A stretch of 61,819 bases of DNA from CAZMSQ01 sp964569025 (lineage in GTDB: Bacteria > Bacteroidota > Bacteroidia > Chitinophagales > Saprospiraceae): NCBI GenBank assembly GCA_964569025.1, contig CAZMSQ010000013.1, forward strand, positions 1 through 61,819, read 5' to 3'. Shown here one piece after another: positions 54,179 through 61,819 of this stretch (position 1 is the stretch's first letter; each line of letters begins with the position of its first letter). The notes under the pieces were generated by a model. The model searched no databases and had not been told where the DNA came from. It saw nothing but the letters and a program-made list of their open reading frames with translations. Made by a program: the position numbers and the translations under genes.

Positions 54179-54994
54179 TTATTCACGAACGCCATGCTGG
54201 CGGCGCATCCGTTCTTCTTCTTTTTGCAGTTTTTCCTGATCAAGGACGCGGAGACGGGCCATCATTTCACGTGCCAGATCGAGATAATCCTCAGCTCCGC
54301 TGCTTTCCGGCTTGTAGGAAAAAATGTCCATTTTTCTGGCAGGTGCTTCTGCAAGTGCAATGTTCTCACGGATCATGGTCGTGAATACCCGGTCCCCGAA
54401 ATACTTGTGTATGGTCTCGACAACTTCTCGGTTCAGTACTTTTCTCGAATCATACATGGTGGCGAAAACCCCTCCAATCATGAGGCCACGGTTCATTCGG
54501 AACCGAACCTTATCGATAACTTGTTTGATTCGTGTCAGGCCCTGCATGGCCAGGAACTGTGCCTGAAGTGGTATGAGCACATAGTCTGAGGCAGTCAGTG
54601 CATTGAGCGTGAGCAGACCAAGAGAAGGAGGGCAATCGATGATAATGTATGAGTACTCATGCATCGCAGGAGCAAGCAATTCTCTGAGTATCAGCTCACG
54701 ACCTGCTTCGCTTATCAGCTCCATTTCTGCGCCGGAAAGATCCAGAACGGATGGGATGACATCAAGGTTATCAGATACAGGAACTGGATTTATTTCGGCT
54801 TCACCCCGGATATTCTCATAAATGGTTACCGGTTGACGGCCGATACCGAGAGAAAGTGTCAGATTGGCCTGAGGGTCGAGGTCAATCAGAAGAACCCGCT
54901 CACCCAAGTTTGCGAGAGCCGCGCTAAGGTTGACAGCACTCGTCGTTTTGCCGACACCGCCTTTGTGATTCAGCAGGGAAACAACTATTGCCAT
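54179..54994 (-). CDS. parA: ParA family partitioning ATPase
   Basis: 271 aa from ATG 54994 (MAIVVSLLNHKGGVGKTT); a longer frame to 55114 adds 40 residues that do not fit the family. It has the deviant Walker A KGGVGKTT, Walker A' (VLLIDLDPQANLTLSLG) and Walker B region (YIIIDCPPSLGLLTLNAL). It drives chromosome or plasmid partition with a DNA-binding partner, probably the RHH-like protein downstream. The C-terminus is Lys/Glu/Arg-rich. Divergent from the S24 regulator. Confidence 0.94.
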   Translation of the reverse strand: MAIVVSLLNHKGGVGKTTSAVNLSAALANLGERVLLIDLDPQANLTLSLGIGRQPVTIYENIRGEAEINPVPVSDNLDVIPSVLDLSGAEMELISEAGRELILRELLAPAMHEYSYIIIDCPPSLGLLTLNALTASDYVLIPLQAQFLAMQGLTRIKQVIDKVRFRMNRGLMIGGVFATMYDSRKVLNREVVETIHKYFGDRVFTTMIRENIALAEAPARKMDIFSYKPESSGAEDYLDLAREMMARLRVLDQEKLQKEEERMRRQHGVRE

Positions 54995-55154
54995 AAAAGC
55001 TTTTCGTTTCGTAATTTCTTGAATATCCGGCAAAGTAGGGATTTTTTCCCGGACTCCTCGCCAAATAACGCCAAGTTGTTGAAAATTGTTCTTCTTTTGA
55101 AATTTTTTGGCCAATTATTTGTTTAAATAAAGGATTTGTTTTAACTTGCGGCAT

Positions 55155-55204
55155 AATAACACAGGCAATGTTATTTTCTTGGCCAGGAGGATATCAAGTC
55201 TTGA
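55155..55204. promoter_or_regulatory. Candidate operator dyads between parA and the S24 regulator
   Basis: Two inverted repeats lie in the divergent intergenic region: AATAAC-N9-GTTATT (55155-55175) and TCAAG-T-CTTGA (55194-55204). Both sit at operator-like distance from the S24 regulator ATG at 55250. They could be autoregulatory sites, but no matching site elsewhere was found by eye. Confidence 0.35.
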
Positions 55205-55249
55205 GATTATCGAGAAGGGTATTTATTTTTTAGTTCAAAAAACTGCATT

Positions 55250-55993
55250 ATGATTCGAGAAGATCGCATTCAACTCAATGACCGCTTTGTGCGGGTATTC
55301 AAGTTGCTTGAAGAAAGGGGAGACATCGTCCTGAATGACCGAAAGGGAAAAGGGATCGGTGATTTTGCGAATCGTATTCTTGGGAATAGGGCATATGGTC
55401 ATATTATCAGAGCTTTTCTCAATCCGAATGACAAACGGGTAATTGACTATCGTCATGCCCGGACATTGTGTCAGGAGTATGGAGTGAATGAGTCCTACAT
55501 GCTTGATGGTGAAGGAGAGCCATTTGGCATGCAGCCTCCGGCTCCACGTCAGATTGGAACTGAGCACGCTGTTTTGCGTGGCGGCAATATCCTGTACACT
55601 TCGGTTCAGGCATTTGCCGGATCAGGTGTAGACACATCGAGTGAAACGAGGGAGCAACACAGTTTTTTTTCGCTTCCCGGACTCGAGGGTGACGGGCTGG
55701 TGGCCTTCCCAATAGAGGGAGACAGCATGGAACCAGTAATATCAGACGGGGATGTTATCATTTGCCGTCAGATTAGTGGCGCGCACGAAGTCAAGGAAAA
55801 CCATATCTATGCCGTAAAAAGCAATGGTTCGTTATGGGTGAAATATCTCCAGCCCATCAAGGGGAAACGCGGAAGGATTACCGGACTGAAACTTATTTCA
55901 GCCAACTACTTGGAGTATGATCCCTTTGAAGAAGAAGTGAATGAGTACACAAGGTTGTATGTGGTCATTCGGAAGATTAGCCAAATTCCCTGA
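55250..55993 (+). CDS. LexA-like S24 family regulator
   Basis: 247 aa. The N-terminal helix-turn-helix-like part (about 8-88, XRE style, with RVFKLLEERGDIVLNDRKGK and ARTLCQEYGVNESYMLDGEG) is followed by an S24 peptidase domain: Ser159 in EGDSMEPVISDGDVI and Lys198 in LWVKYL as catalytic dyad. The bond Ala123-Gly124 (SVQAFAGSGV) lies 36 residues before the Ser, as in LexA self-cleavage. It is probably a repressor that inactivates itself under DNA damage or another stress. Target genes are not known. Confidence 0.85.
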   Translation: MIREDRIQLNDRFVRVFKLLEERGDIVLNDRKGKGIGDFANRILGNRAYGHIIRAFLNPNDKRVIDYRHARTLCQEYGVNESYMLDGEGEPFGMQPPAPRQIGTEHAVLRGGNILYTSVQAFAGSGVDTSSETREQHSFFSLPGLEGDGLVAFPIEGDSMEPVISDGDVIICRQISGAHEVKENHIYAVKSNGSLWVKYLQPIKGKRGRITGLKLISANYLEYDPFEEEVNEYTRLYVVIRKISQIP

Positions 55994-56020
55994 AAGATAG
56001 TTGATTAGGAGAGGTAGTAG

Positions 56021-58516
56021 TCAGTCTCTATGAATCCTAGCGTGTACTGAGTTGACGGATTGGAACGTCAAATTCGGATGAGATAGCGTTTTTGTATGAA
56101 AATCTATCTTCAGGGGTTTGTCGGGTAATAGGTCAAAGAAATTGTCTGAGAAATGGCCCTCTGAGTCAGAGGAAATGCGCACATCTTTTTGGAGGGTTGT
56201 ACTTCTGAGTTCAATGCTGAATCCGAAAGGTTTCTTGGTAATCGTGGTCTTGATTTCATCATTTTTCAGAGCCAGTTTCCTTGGTGGGAGGAAATACATG
56301 AGACGAGTTTGATTCTTAAAAGTTGCAGATAGAACGGTCGATATCGGATCAAAATCGATTCTTGTGAGATCCAGATCAAAAACCTTTTGTGATGCGTTCG
56401 GTAGGACATGCACGATAGCAGATGTATCCCACACGAATTGACCATCAAAGTTCAACAGCGACAGATGTAATTGATCCTCTAGTGGAGCCAAGGAATCGTT
56501 GACAATATAGATCGAGACAGATTCTGGGCTGATTTTGGCTGAAATCAACAGGTTGTTGAAAGCCCTTTTGGCTTTAAAGTGCAAAGCCTTCCAGTGACCA
56601 AAAAAATCGATGCTTGACCAGGAGATGGCTGGCCAGCAATCATTGAGTTGCCAATACAAAGAACCCATGCAATATGGTTTGGCTCGTCGTTGAGCCTCAA
56701 TACCCTTTATAATGCCGTGTGCTTGTACAAGCTGACTGACATAAATGTAATCTCCGGGATCATCCGTCACTTCGTAGTCGCGGGCCATGTATGTATGGAT
56801 TGTTTCAAATCCTGAGTGGTGCTTTTGGTGGTTTTTTACGGCCTGTGATTCGAGGCTCAGAGTTCCGACAGGCTGCATATACGAGACTGTTCGGATGTCC
56901 GGAAACGACTGAAATCCGAATTCGCTCATAAAGCGAGGGACACTCTGTTCGAAATGTTCAAACGGATACCCGTCATGCCACACCCACCAGTCATGTGCAT
57001 CCCCATTGAATAGATATTTTGGGTTTCCTCGGCCAAAAACCGGTGAGCTCTCGTGGTATGGGAGATTGGAATAATCGGAGACTATGCGAGGCAACAGAGT
57101 GTCGAATATGGTGAGGTAGTCTGACCAAATTTTGGCTTTTTCAGATTCACTTCGACCGGTTGACCAGCCCCACCGGTGCCAGCCCTCGGCGTTTTCATTG
57201 TTTCCACACCAAAGCACAAGGCATGGATGATTTCGAAGACGGACAACATTTTCAATAGCCTCAGCCTCAACATTCTTTAAAAAGGCACTGTCACCCGGAT
57301 ACATGGCACAGGCAAACATGAAATCCTGCCAAATCATAAGCCCCTTTTTGCTTGCTTCTTCGTAGAAAATATCATCTTCATAGATGCCACCACCCCACAC
57401 GCGAAGCATGTTCATATTTGCGTGCACAGCATCATCAAGTACTTGTGCATAATCCTGCTGGGTGACCAATGGCTGGAAACTGTGTTGCGGTATGTAGTTC
57501 GCCCCTTTCGCATAAACCGGGACGCCATTTATTTTGAAGAAAAATGATGAGCTGTCATTGTTCTGCGTCGTTACCAATTCGATTGTTCGGAGTCCTGTAA
57601 GAGTCTCGATCTGATCCAGAAGGAGACCATTCTGATCAAAAGCTCTGATTTTGAAAGAATACATGTGAGGTGACCCTATGTTGTGGGGCCACCACCTGTC
57701 TGGGTTTAAAATCGCCACAGGTATCTTGGTTGGACCATTTCCTGGGGTATTTTGGAAGGTGCCGTACAAACTGTCATTGATTGATACTTCATACGTGACA
57801 AAGCCTCCGATGGTTGAGTTTTGAAAGATTTGTAGTTCGAGAATGGCCTTTTCCTCGGTCACTTCATTTTGCGCGACATAGAGGTCTTTTAAACGAAAGG
57901 AATCCCAGGCGACTATGGTGACCGGACGCCAGATTCCACATGTATTCAATTCCGGCCCCCAATCCCATCCGTACTGAAATTGCGCTTTGCGCGTAAAAAC
58001 GCGGGTGCCACCGGGCAGGCTGTAGGGGAGATTTTGTACTGATTTAGCCTCGGGATTATCAGGGCTTTGAAAACGGATAAGAAGTGTGTTGTGGGACTTG
58101 GCAAATTCCTTGATGTTAACCTGATAGGATCTGAAGGCATTCTCTGCGATTAGAATGAGCCTGCCATTGAGGAAAATTGAAGCATAGGTATCAAGTCCCT
58201 CAAAGTTGAGTTCGATGTGGCTTTTTTCAAGTTGTTCGCTTGTGAGTACAAAGGTGGTCTGATACTCCCAGTTTGTTTCTGATACCCATTGTACCGACTG
58301 TTCATTGTTTCCGATGAATGGATCATTGATGCGTTGATTGGCTATCAAATCGGCGTGGACACATCCCGGGACACGGGCCTCCAACCATACTGAGTCATTT
58401 TCACTTTTAAATGTCCAACCTGAATCCAGCTGCTGGCAGATGGGAAGGTTTTGTGCGACGGCAATTGCACCAAACAAACTGAAAATGAACATCATATATT
58501 CCCGGATATGTATCAT
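56021..58516 (-). CDS. Glycoside hydrolase family 2 beta-mannosidase-like enzyme
   Basis: 831 aa. A likely signal peptide (MMFIFSLFGAIAVAQ after MIHIREY) precedes a GH2 sugar-binding domain (LDSGWTFKSENDSVWLEARVPG, TNWEYQTTF), an Ig-like domain, and a TIM-barrel with the acid/base in WCGNNENAEGWHRWGW and the nucleophile region FMSEFGFQSFPD, as in GH2 beta-mannosidases. It removes terminal beta-mannose from oligosaccharides, probably in the periplasm. ATG 58516 overlaps the cutC stop by four bases, so translation is coupled and the start is secure. Confidence 0.9.
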   Translation of the reverse strand: MIHIREYMMFIFSLFGAIAVAQNLPICQQLDSGWTFKSENDSVWLEARVPGCVHADLIANQRINDPFIGNNEQSVQWVSETNWEYQTTFVLTSEQLEKSHIELNFEGLDTYASIFLNGRLILIAENAFRSYQVNIKEFAKSHNTLLIRFQSPDNPEAKSVQNLPYSLPGGTRVFTRKAQFQYGWDWGPELNTCGIWRPVTIVAWDSFRLKDLYVAQNEVTEEKAILELQIFQNSTIGGFVTYEVSINDSLYGTFQNTPGNGPTKIPVAILNPDRWWPHNIGSPHMYSFKIRAFDQNGLLLDQIETLTGLRTIELVTTQNNDSSSFFFKINGVPVYAKGANYIPQHSFQPLVTQQDYAQVLDDAVHANMNMLRVWGGGIYEDDIFYEEASKKGLMIWQDFMFACAMYPGDSAFLKNVEAEAIENVVRLRNHPCLVLWCGNNENAEGWHRWGWSTGRSESEKAKIWSDYLTIFDTLLPRIVSDYSNLPYHESSPVFGRGNPKYLFNGDAHDWWVWHDGYPFEHFEQSVPRFMSEFGFQSFPDIRTVSYMQPVGTLSLESQAVKNHQKHHSGFETIHTYMARDYEVTDDPGDYIYVSQLVQAHGIIKGIEAQRRAKPYCMGSLYWQLNDCWPAISWSSIDFFGHWKALHFKAKRAFNNLLISAKISPESVSIYIVNDSLAPLEDQLHLSLLNFDGQFVWDTSAIVHVLPNASQKVFDLDLTRIDFDPISTVLSATFKNQTRLMYFLPPRKLALKNDEIKTTITKKPFGFSIELRSTTLQKDVRISSDSEGHFSDNFFDLLPDKPLKIDFHTKTLSHPNLTFQSVNSVHARIHRD

Positions 58517-59205
58517 GTTATTTCATTGAGGATGAGGGTGATGAGTGTTTGGTCTGATACTGTCTCCGGTTTGGTGGCAATGCCTTTTGGCAGAGGAAGC
58601 TGGATTGATGCGGAGGCATGAATTTCCCTAAATCCCGCATCTTTAAACAGATGGGCATTCTGTGGAGTAATTCCGCTGCCGGGTAAAATGGTGAGAGCGT
58701 TTCCAGCCTGTTCAGATAATTCGGAGAGTAATGCGAGCCCTTGCTCCGCTTTTTCTTCTTGGCCTGAGGTTAGAATTCTCTCAACCTTCAAATCAATCAA
58801 CTCGTTGAGCGCATTTATAGGATTGGGCACGCTATCAAATGCTCTGTGGAATGTAAATGGCAGTGGACGAGAATGTTCGACAAGTGTCCTTGTTCGTTTG
58901 ATATCAATCGTAAGGTTCGGGTGAAGAATACCGGAAACGATGCCATGGCAGCCCAGTTTTTTGGCAATGGTAATGTCATTCATCATCACGTCAAATTCAG
59001 CATCCGAGTAACAAAAATCTCCTCCTCGTGGCCGGATTAATGTAAACGTCGGGATTGCGATATCCCGCAATACTGTCTGCAAAAGCCCGTAGCTGGGTGT
59101 CAGTCCGCCGATGTGTAAGGCCTGACACAGTTCGATGCGATGGGCCCCGGCCTGCTTCGCGTTCTTTGCCGAATGATAAGAATTTGCACAAATCTCGAGG
59201 AGCAT
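58513..59205 (-). CDS. cutC: CutC family protein
   Basis: 230 aa TIM-barrel protein of the CutC family (MLLEICANSYHSAKNAKQAG, RIELCQALHIGGLTPSYG, LIRPRGGDFCYSDAEF, TFHRAFD, ILTSGQEEKAEQG, ILPGSGI). The name points to copper homeostasis, but the reaction is not settled and the fold suits a small-molecule enzyme. It is coupled to the beta-mannosidase gene by a 4-base overlap, which suggests a role near mannose or glycan use rather than metal. The upstream region is cut by the 100-N gap after about 108 bases. Confidence 0.92.
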   Translation of the reverse strand: MLLEICANSYHSAKNAKQAGAHRIELCQALHIGGLTPSYGLLQTVLRDIAIPTFTLIRPRGGDFCYSDAEFDVMMNDITIAKKLGCHGIVSGILHPNLTIDIKRTRTLVEHSRPLPFTFHRAFDSVPNPINALNELIDLKVERILTSGQEEKAEQGLALLSELSEQAGNALTILPGSGITPQNAHLFKDAGFREIHASASIQLPLPKGIATKPETVSDQTLITLILNEIT

Positions 59206-59313
59206 TCTACGGTGTATTCATGAGTTGGAAATGCTGAACTTCAGTGAGGCTTACCCATTATTTTTCTTCACCTGATACATTGTATTTCTTTTGTCACCCT
59301 CTTTTGCCAGAAG

Positions 59314-59413
59314 NNNNNNNNNNNNNNNNNNNNNNNNNNNNNNNNNNNNNNNNNNNNNNNNNNNNNNNNNNNNNNNNNNNNNNNNNNNNNNNNNNNNNNN
59401 NNNNNNNNNNNNN
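59314..59413. other. Assembly gap (100 N)
   Basis: Exactly 100 N, the usual placeholder for a gap of unknown size. Whatever lies between cutC and tmRNA, including a cutC promoter, may be missing. Confidence 1.
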
Positions 59414-59423
59414 ATAAGATAAA

Positions 59424-59453
59424 TCCGGAACCCCTGTCAATTGGGGTTCCGGA
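59424..59453 (-). terminator. Terminator of the tmRNA gene
   Basis: The stem TCCGGAACCCC / GGGGTTCCGGA (59424-59434 with 59443-59453, 11 pairs, loop of 8) follows the tmRNA 3' end on the minus strand. After it comes an imperfect T-rich stretch (TTTATCTTAT) that runs into the N gap. Confidence 0.8.
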
Positions 59454-59458
59454 ATTGA

Positions 59459-59839
59459 TGGTGGAGCTGGAGGGAGTCGAACCCTCGTCCAGACAAAGCA
59501 CCTTAGCGCTTTCTACATGCTTAGCTTCCGATTAAGTTGTCGGGTCGGCGGGAGGTTCGGGAGCAAACCCGCACGACGACCGTATCTCCGGAATTTAAGG
59601 TGATGGGCGGAGAGAGCCATCACCCTGTCCTGAAGGGTTGGTGATATGCGGCACGCTGTGTATCAGGCGTCAAGCGTACGGCACAAAGGCTTTCTAATCT
59701 CTCAGATTAGGCAGCCATGGCTAAACGTGAGTTGCCATATAAAAAAAGGTCGATATCTGTTTGTTAACGGAGACAAGACATCATGCTCCGGCATGCTTAC
59801 GGTAAAGACATTCTTTCCTGTCGATTCCATTTCAGCCCC
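59459..59839 (-). ncRNA. ssrA: Transfer-messenger RNA (tmRNA)
   Basis: On the minus strand the 5' end GGGGCTGAAATGGAATCGAC (from 59839) and the 3' end GGTTCGACTCCCTCCAGC followed by TCCACCA (to 59459) are diagnostic; the length is 381 bases. It rescues stalled ribosomes by adding a degradation tag. The tag frame appears to be GGC AAC TCA CGT TTA GCC ATG and then GCT GCC TAA, i.e. GNSRLAMAA. The resume codon is not certain. This tag differs from the GENNYALAA-type tags that I associate with many Bacteroidota, though the AA end is kept. Confidence 0.95.
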
Positions 59840-59925
59840 AGTAGTGTCAAATGTTCAACCAACCTCTTCAGGCTGCCTGGCAGGGTGATTTTCTCTGAAA
59901 TTATCACCTGCAATTTCTCAAACCT

Positions 59926-60243
59926 TCATGGGAGGGGATAAGTTCCACGCGGTTCCATTTTTTTTACCAGCTTACACCCCCCACCTCCGCCGCCGGATCG
60001 CCCGCCCCCAAAAGAGCCTGAGCCTCCCGAACTGCTCCTCCCTGAGGACCCGCCGCCAGAACTTAGAATCCGGGGCATGGTGGTTCGCTCTTTTTTCACA
60101 AAATGGCAATTCTTGCAGGTGTAGACGATTTCACTTTCGTCTTGCTCCAAGTGGGTGGCTGCCTCAATGATCTGATGGCTGGACAATGAGTAAGTAAGAT
60201 AGCCACATTCCGGGCAAGGCTTCTTCTGACCTTTTTCTTTTGG
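59926..60243 (-). pseudogene. C-terminal zinc-ribbon remnant of a TPM-domain-type protein
   Basis: About 105 codons are open after a stop at 60244-60246, with no good ATG. The sequence KKPCPECGYLTYSL, then SEIVYTCKNCHFVKKERTTM gives two CxxC knuckles, followed by a long Gly/Ser tail (RILSSGGGSSGRSSSGGS and on). This is the C-terminal zinc region and glycine tail known from TPM-domain proteins. The catalytic/TPM domain that should lie upstream is missing; that space is occupied by the opposite-strand dehydrogenase. The last 15 residues (KLVKKMEPRGTYPLP) are atypical and suggest a frameshift in the tail. Read as a truncated gene remnant. Confidence 0.6.
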
Positions 60244-60275
60244 CTACCTTTAGGGGCCACGAAACGACATCTCCT

Positions 60276-61505
60276 ATGCTGACACTTGGACTCATTCGCG
60301 AGGGCAAAACGCCTGCAGATTCGAGGGTAGTACTTTCCCCAATACAGGCTGCTTCCATTCAGGATCACTATCCTGTGCGCGTCCTTGTACAACCCTCGGG
60401 TCACCGCTGTTTTTCCAACGCTGAATACCGACAACAGGGTTTGACCCTGACAGAAGATATGAGGGGTTGCGATGTCCTTCTCGGAGTCAAGGAGGTGCCA
60501 GTATCAGAGCTGATGGACGGAGCGACGTATCTATTTTTTTCGCATACCATTAAGAAGCAGCCATACAACCGTGGGTTGCTTCAGTCGGTCCTGGAGAGGC
60601 AAATTCGGCTCATAGACTATGAGGTACTGACTGATGATCAGGGAAAGCGGGTGATTGCTTTCGGGTATTTTGCGGGCATGGTGGGAGCGCACAACGCGCT
60701 GCTCACATGGGGTCGGCGCACGGGCGATTTTGAGCTCAAGCGCATGAAAGACTGCTTTGATTATGCAGAGGCAAAGTCATTGTACCGTACCCTGAGTCTG
60801 CCGCCAATCAGGGTGGTGCTGACTGGTGGTGGCAGGGTGGCTTCCGGAGCTGAGGTGGTGCTGAGGGACATGGGTCTGGCTCAGGTCAGTCCTGAAGATT
60901 ATCTGGCCCACACCTACCCGCATGCTGTATTCACCAGACTGAATTGTGCCGATTACGCAGCGAGATCCGATGGCCAGCCCTTCGATCGGGCTCATTTCTA
61001 CGCGTATCCTGAGGCATATGCCAGTATTTTTCACCCCTACACCTCATGCAGCGACATCATGATCAATGGCATTTTTTGGGATCATCGCGCCCCCGCATTC
61101 TTCACCCCGGGCGAGATGGCCGCTGAAGATTTTCGCATTCGGGTCATTGCCGATGTCACCTGTGATATTGCCCCTGAGTCATCCATACCGTCAACCCTTC
61201 GGGCCTCCACCATTGCAGATCCGATTTTCGGGTATGACCCGATTGCACGCGTTGAGGTGTCACCCCATTCAGAGGGAGTCATTGACATGATGACCATTGA
61301 CAATCTCCCGAGTGAGTTGCCCCGGGATGCCTCGGAGTCATTCGGGCAGCAATTTACAGAACACGTCCTCTGGCCGTTGCTCTCCCCAGGCCACCCCATG
61401 ATCAGCCGCGCCACGATTGCCGATGCTGGTCACCTGGGCCCCAATTTTGAGTATCTCCGGGAGTACGTCTATCCGACTTCTTCCATCAATCCTCCATCCA
61501 GCTGA
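60276..61505 (+). CDS. Saccharopine dehydrogenase (NAD+, L-lysine-forming)-like oxidoreductase
   Basis: 409 aa from ATG 60276 (MLTLGLIREGKTPADSRVVL); the frame is open to 60240 but the family starts here. The N-terminal AlaDH/PNT-like domain (LSPIQAASI, YRQQGLTL, VLLGVKEVP) and the NAD-binding region (VVLTGGGRVASGAEVVL) match the fungal LYS1 / Bacteroidota saccharopine-dehydrogenase-like group. Later motifs include SCSDIMINGIFW, IADVTCDI and ADPIFGYDP. Whether it acts in lysine metabolism or on another imino acid is unknown. The 3' end overlaps the rhodanese gene by 37 bases (convergent). Confidence 0.85.
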   Translation: MLTLGLIREGKTPADSRVVLSPIQAASIQDHYPVRVLVQPSGHRCFSNAEYRQQGLTLTEDMRGCDVLLGVKEVPVSELMDGATYLFFSHTIKKQPYNRGLLQSVLERQIRLIDYEVLTDDQGKRVIAFGYFAGMVGAHNALLTWGRRTGDFELKRMKDCFDYAEAKSLYRTLSLPPIRVVLTGGGRVASGAEVVLRDMGLAQVSPEDYLAHTYPHAVFTRLNCADYAARSDGQPFDRAHFYAYPEAYASIFHPYTSCSDIMINGIFWDHRAPAFFTPGEMAAEDFRIRVIADVTCDIAPESSIPSTLRASTIADPIFGYDPIARVEVSPHSEGVIDMMTIDNLPSELPRDASESFGQQFTEHVLWPLLSPGHPMISRATIADAGHLGPNFEYLREYVYPTSSINPPSS

Positions 61506-61813
61506 TAGACGCTTGAGAATCCTGCATTCCGCATCAGCGTGCATACCCGTACGCTCCTCCTGCCAGAGCGGCAGTACACAAGATAGGTGCGTTGTTTGTC
61601 CAGTTTGTCGAAGTCATCCAGAAACTCGTCTCCGAAATAATCAAGGCTGATAGCTCCGTCGAGATGTCCGTCGCGATACTCTTCGGGGGTCCGTACGTCC
61701 AGGATGATACTCCCTGTCCATGAACGACATGCCTCGAGGAAGGCCTCCCGGGGCAAGTTGTTGAGCCGGCTTTTGTATTGCTGCCAGCGGGGTATGGGGC
61801 AGGATGTGGGCAT
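61469..61813 (-). CDS. Rhodanese-like domain protein
   Basis: 114 aa. A single rhodanese domain starts at SIILDVRTPEEYRDGHLDGA, with the active-site loop YCRSGRRS (catalytic Cys) and an end DGGLMEE. Such proteins carry sulfur as a persulfide. There is no signal peptide, so it is probably cytoplasmic. The ATG at 61813 is six bases from the window edge, so a start further upstream cannot be excluded. Its 3' end overlaps the dehydrogenase gene. Confidence 0.88.
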   Translation of the reverse strand: MPTSCPIPRWQQYKSRLNNLPREAFLEACRSWTGSIILDVRTPEEYRDGHLDGAISLDYFGDEFLDDFDKLDKQRTYLVYCRSGRRSVRVCTLMRNAGFSSVYQLDGGLMEEVG

Positions 61814-61819
61814 GGTGGG

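Noticed and set aside
54995..55114. 40-residue N-terminal extension of ParA
   Set aside because: The family starts directly before the Walker A motif; the extension has no similarity and covers the promoter region.
59881..59910. Hairpin CAGG-GTGAT / ATCACCTG as a terminator
   Set aside because: It has a bulge and no T run on either strand.
1..61819. CRISPR array, prophage or insertion sequence
   Set aside because: No regularly spaced short repeats, no transposase, integrase or phage structural genes were seen.

Overview
The window looks like a chromosome segment of a Bacteroidota bacterium, most likely of the Saprospiria/Lewinella type. Supporting signs are type IX secretion (T9SS) sorting domains of both type A and type B, a PorP/SprF partner, very long HYR/SprB/cohesin surface proteins, TonB-dependent receptor architecture, promoter motifs of the form TAnnTTTG, a Bacteroidota-type FabI, and an alaS/M23-peptidase pair. 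Two runs of N (10 and 100) show that it is a draft or metagenome assembly. No phage, transposase or CRISPR array was seen.

Left third (1-15.8 kb): a cell-surface region. A giant protein cut by the left edge carries at least six cohesin-like domains, about 16 SprB-like repeats and a type B sorting domain. A PorP/SprF-family protein follows. After a 560-base non-coding stretch with a promoter and a folded leader come a small secreted protein and a second giant (2223 aa) with HYR-like repeats, a P-domain, a dockerin-like segment, its own cohesin-like domain and a type A sorting domain. These last two genes use codons typical of very high expression. The cohesin array next to a dockerin-plus-cohesin protein is the best candidate here for an undescribed surface assembly. 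Twin terminator modules follow, with a possible small RNA between them.

Middle (15.8-46.4 kb): mostly housekeeping genes. These are ruvX, def, rnhA, a TatD nuclease, tRNA-Ser, an ExbB/4-TM protein/ExbD/ExbD energiser operon, a minus-strand operon of three surface-glycan glycosyltransferases ending in aroA (one gene interrupted by an assembly gap), a lipoprotein, parC, a TonB-dependent receptor, alaS, an M23 endopeptidase, a DUF3667-type protein and an NtrY-like kinase. A plus-strand cluster then links a sodium/solute symporter, an internally deleted alpha/beta-hydrolase remnant, a KAS III-like enzyme lacking the usual His and Asn, and an acyl-CoA ligase.

Right third (46.4-61.8 kb): an M14 peptidase, fabI, a putative porin, an MscS channel, a chromosome-segregation group (scpA, a small RHH-like protein, parA), a divergent LexA-like S24 regulator, a coupled cutC/beta-mannosidase pair, tmRNA, a TPM-type zinc-ribbon remnant, a saccharopine-dehydrogenase-like enzyme and a rhodanese. 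Two copies of a long GC-rich palindrome (near 37.0 and 49.1 kb) form a dispersed repeat family.
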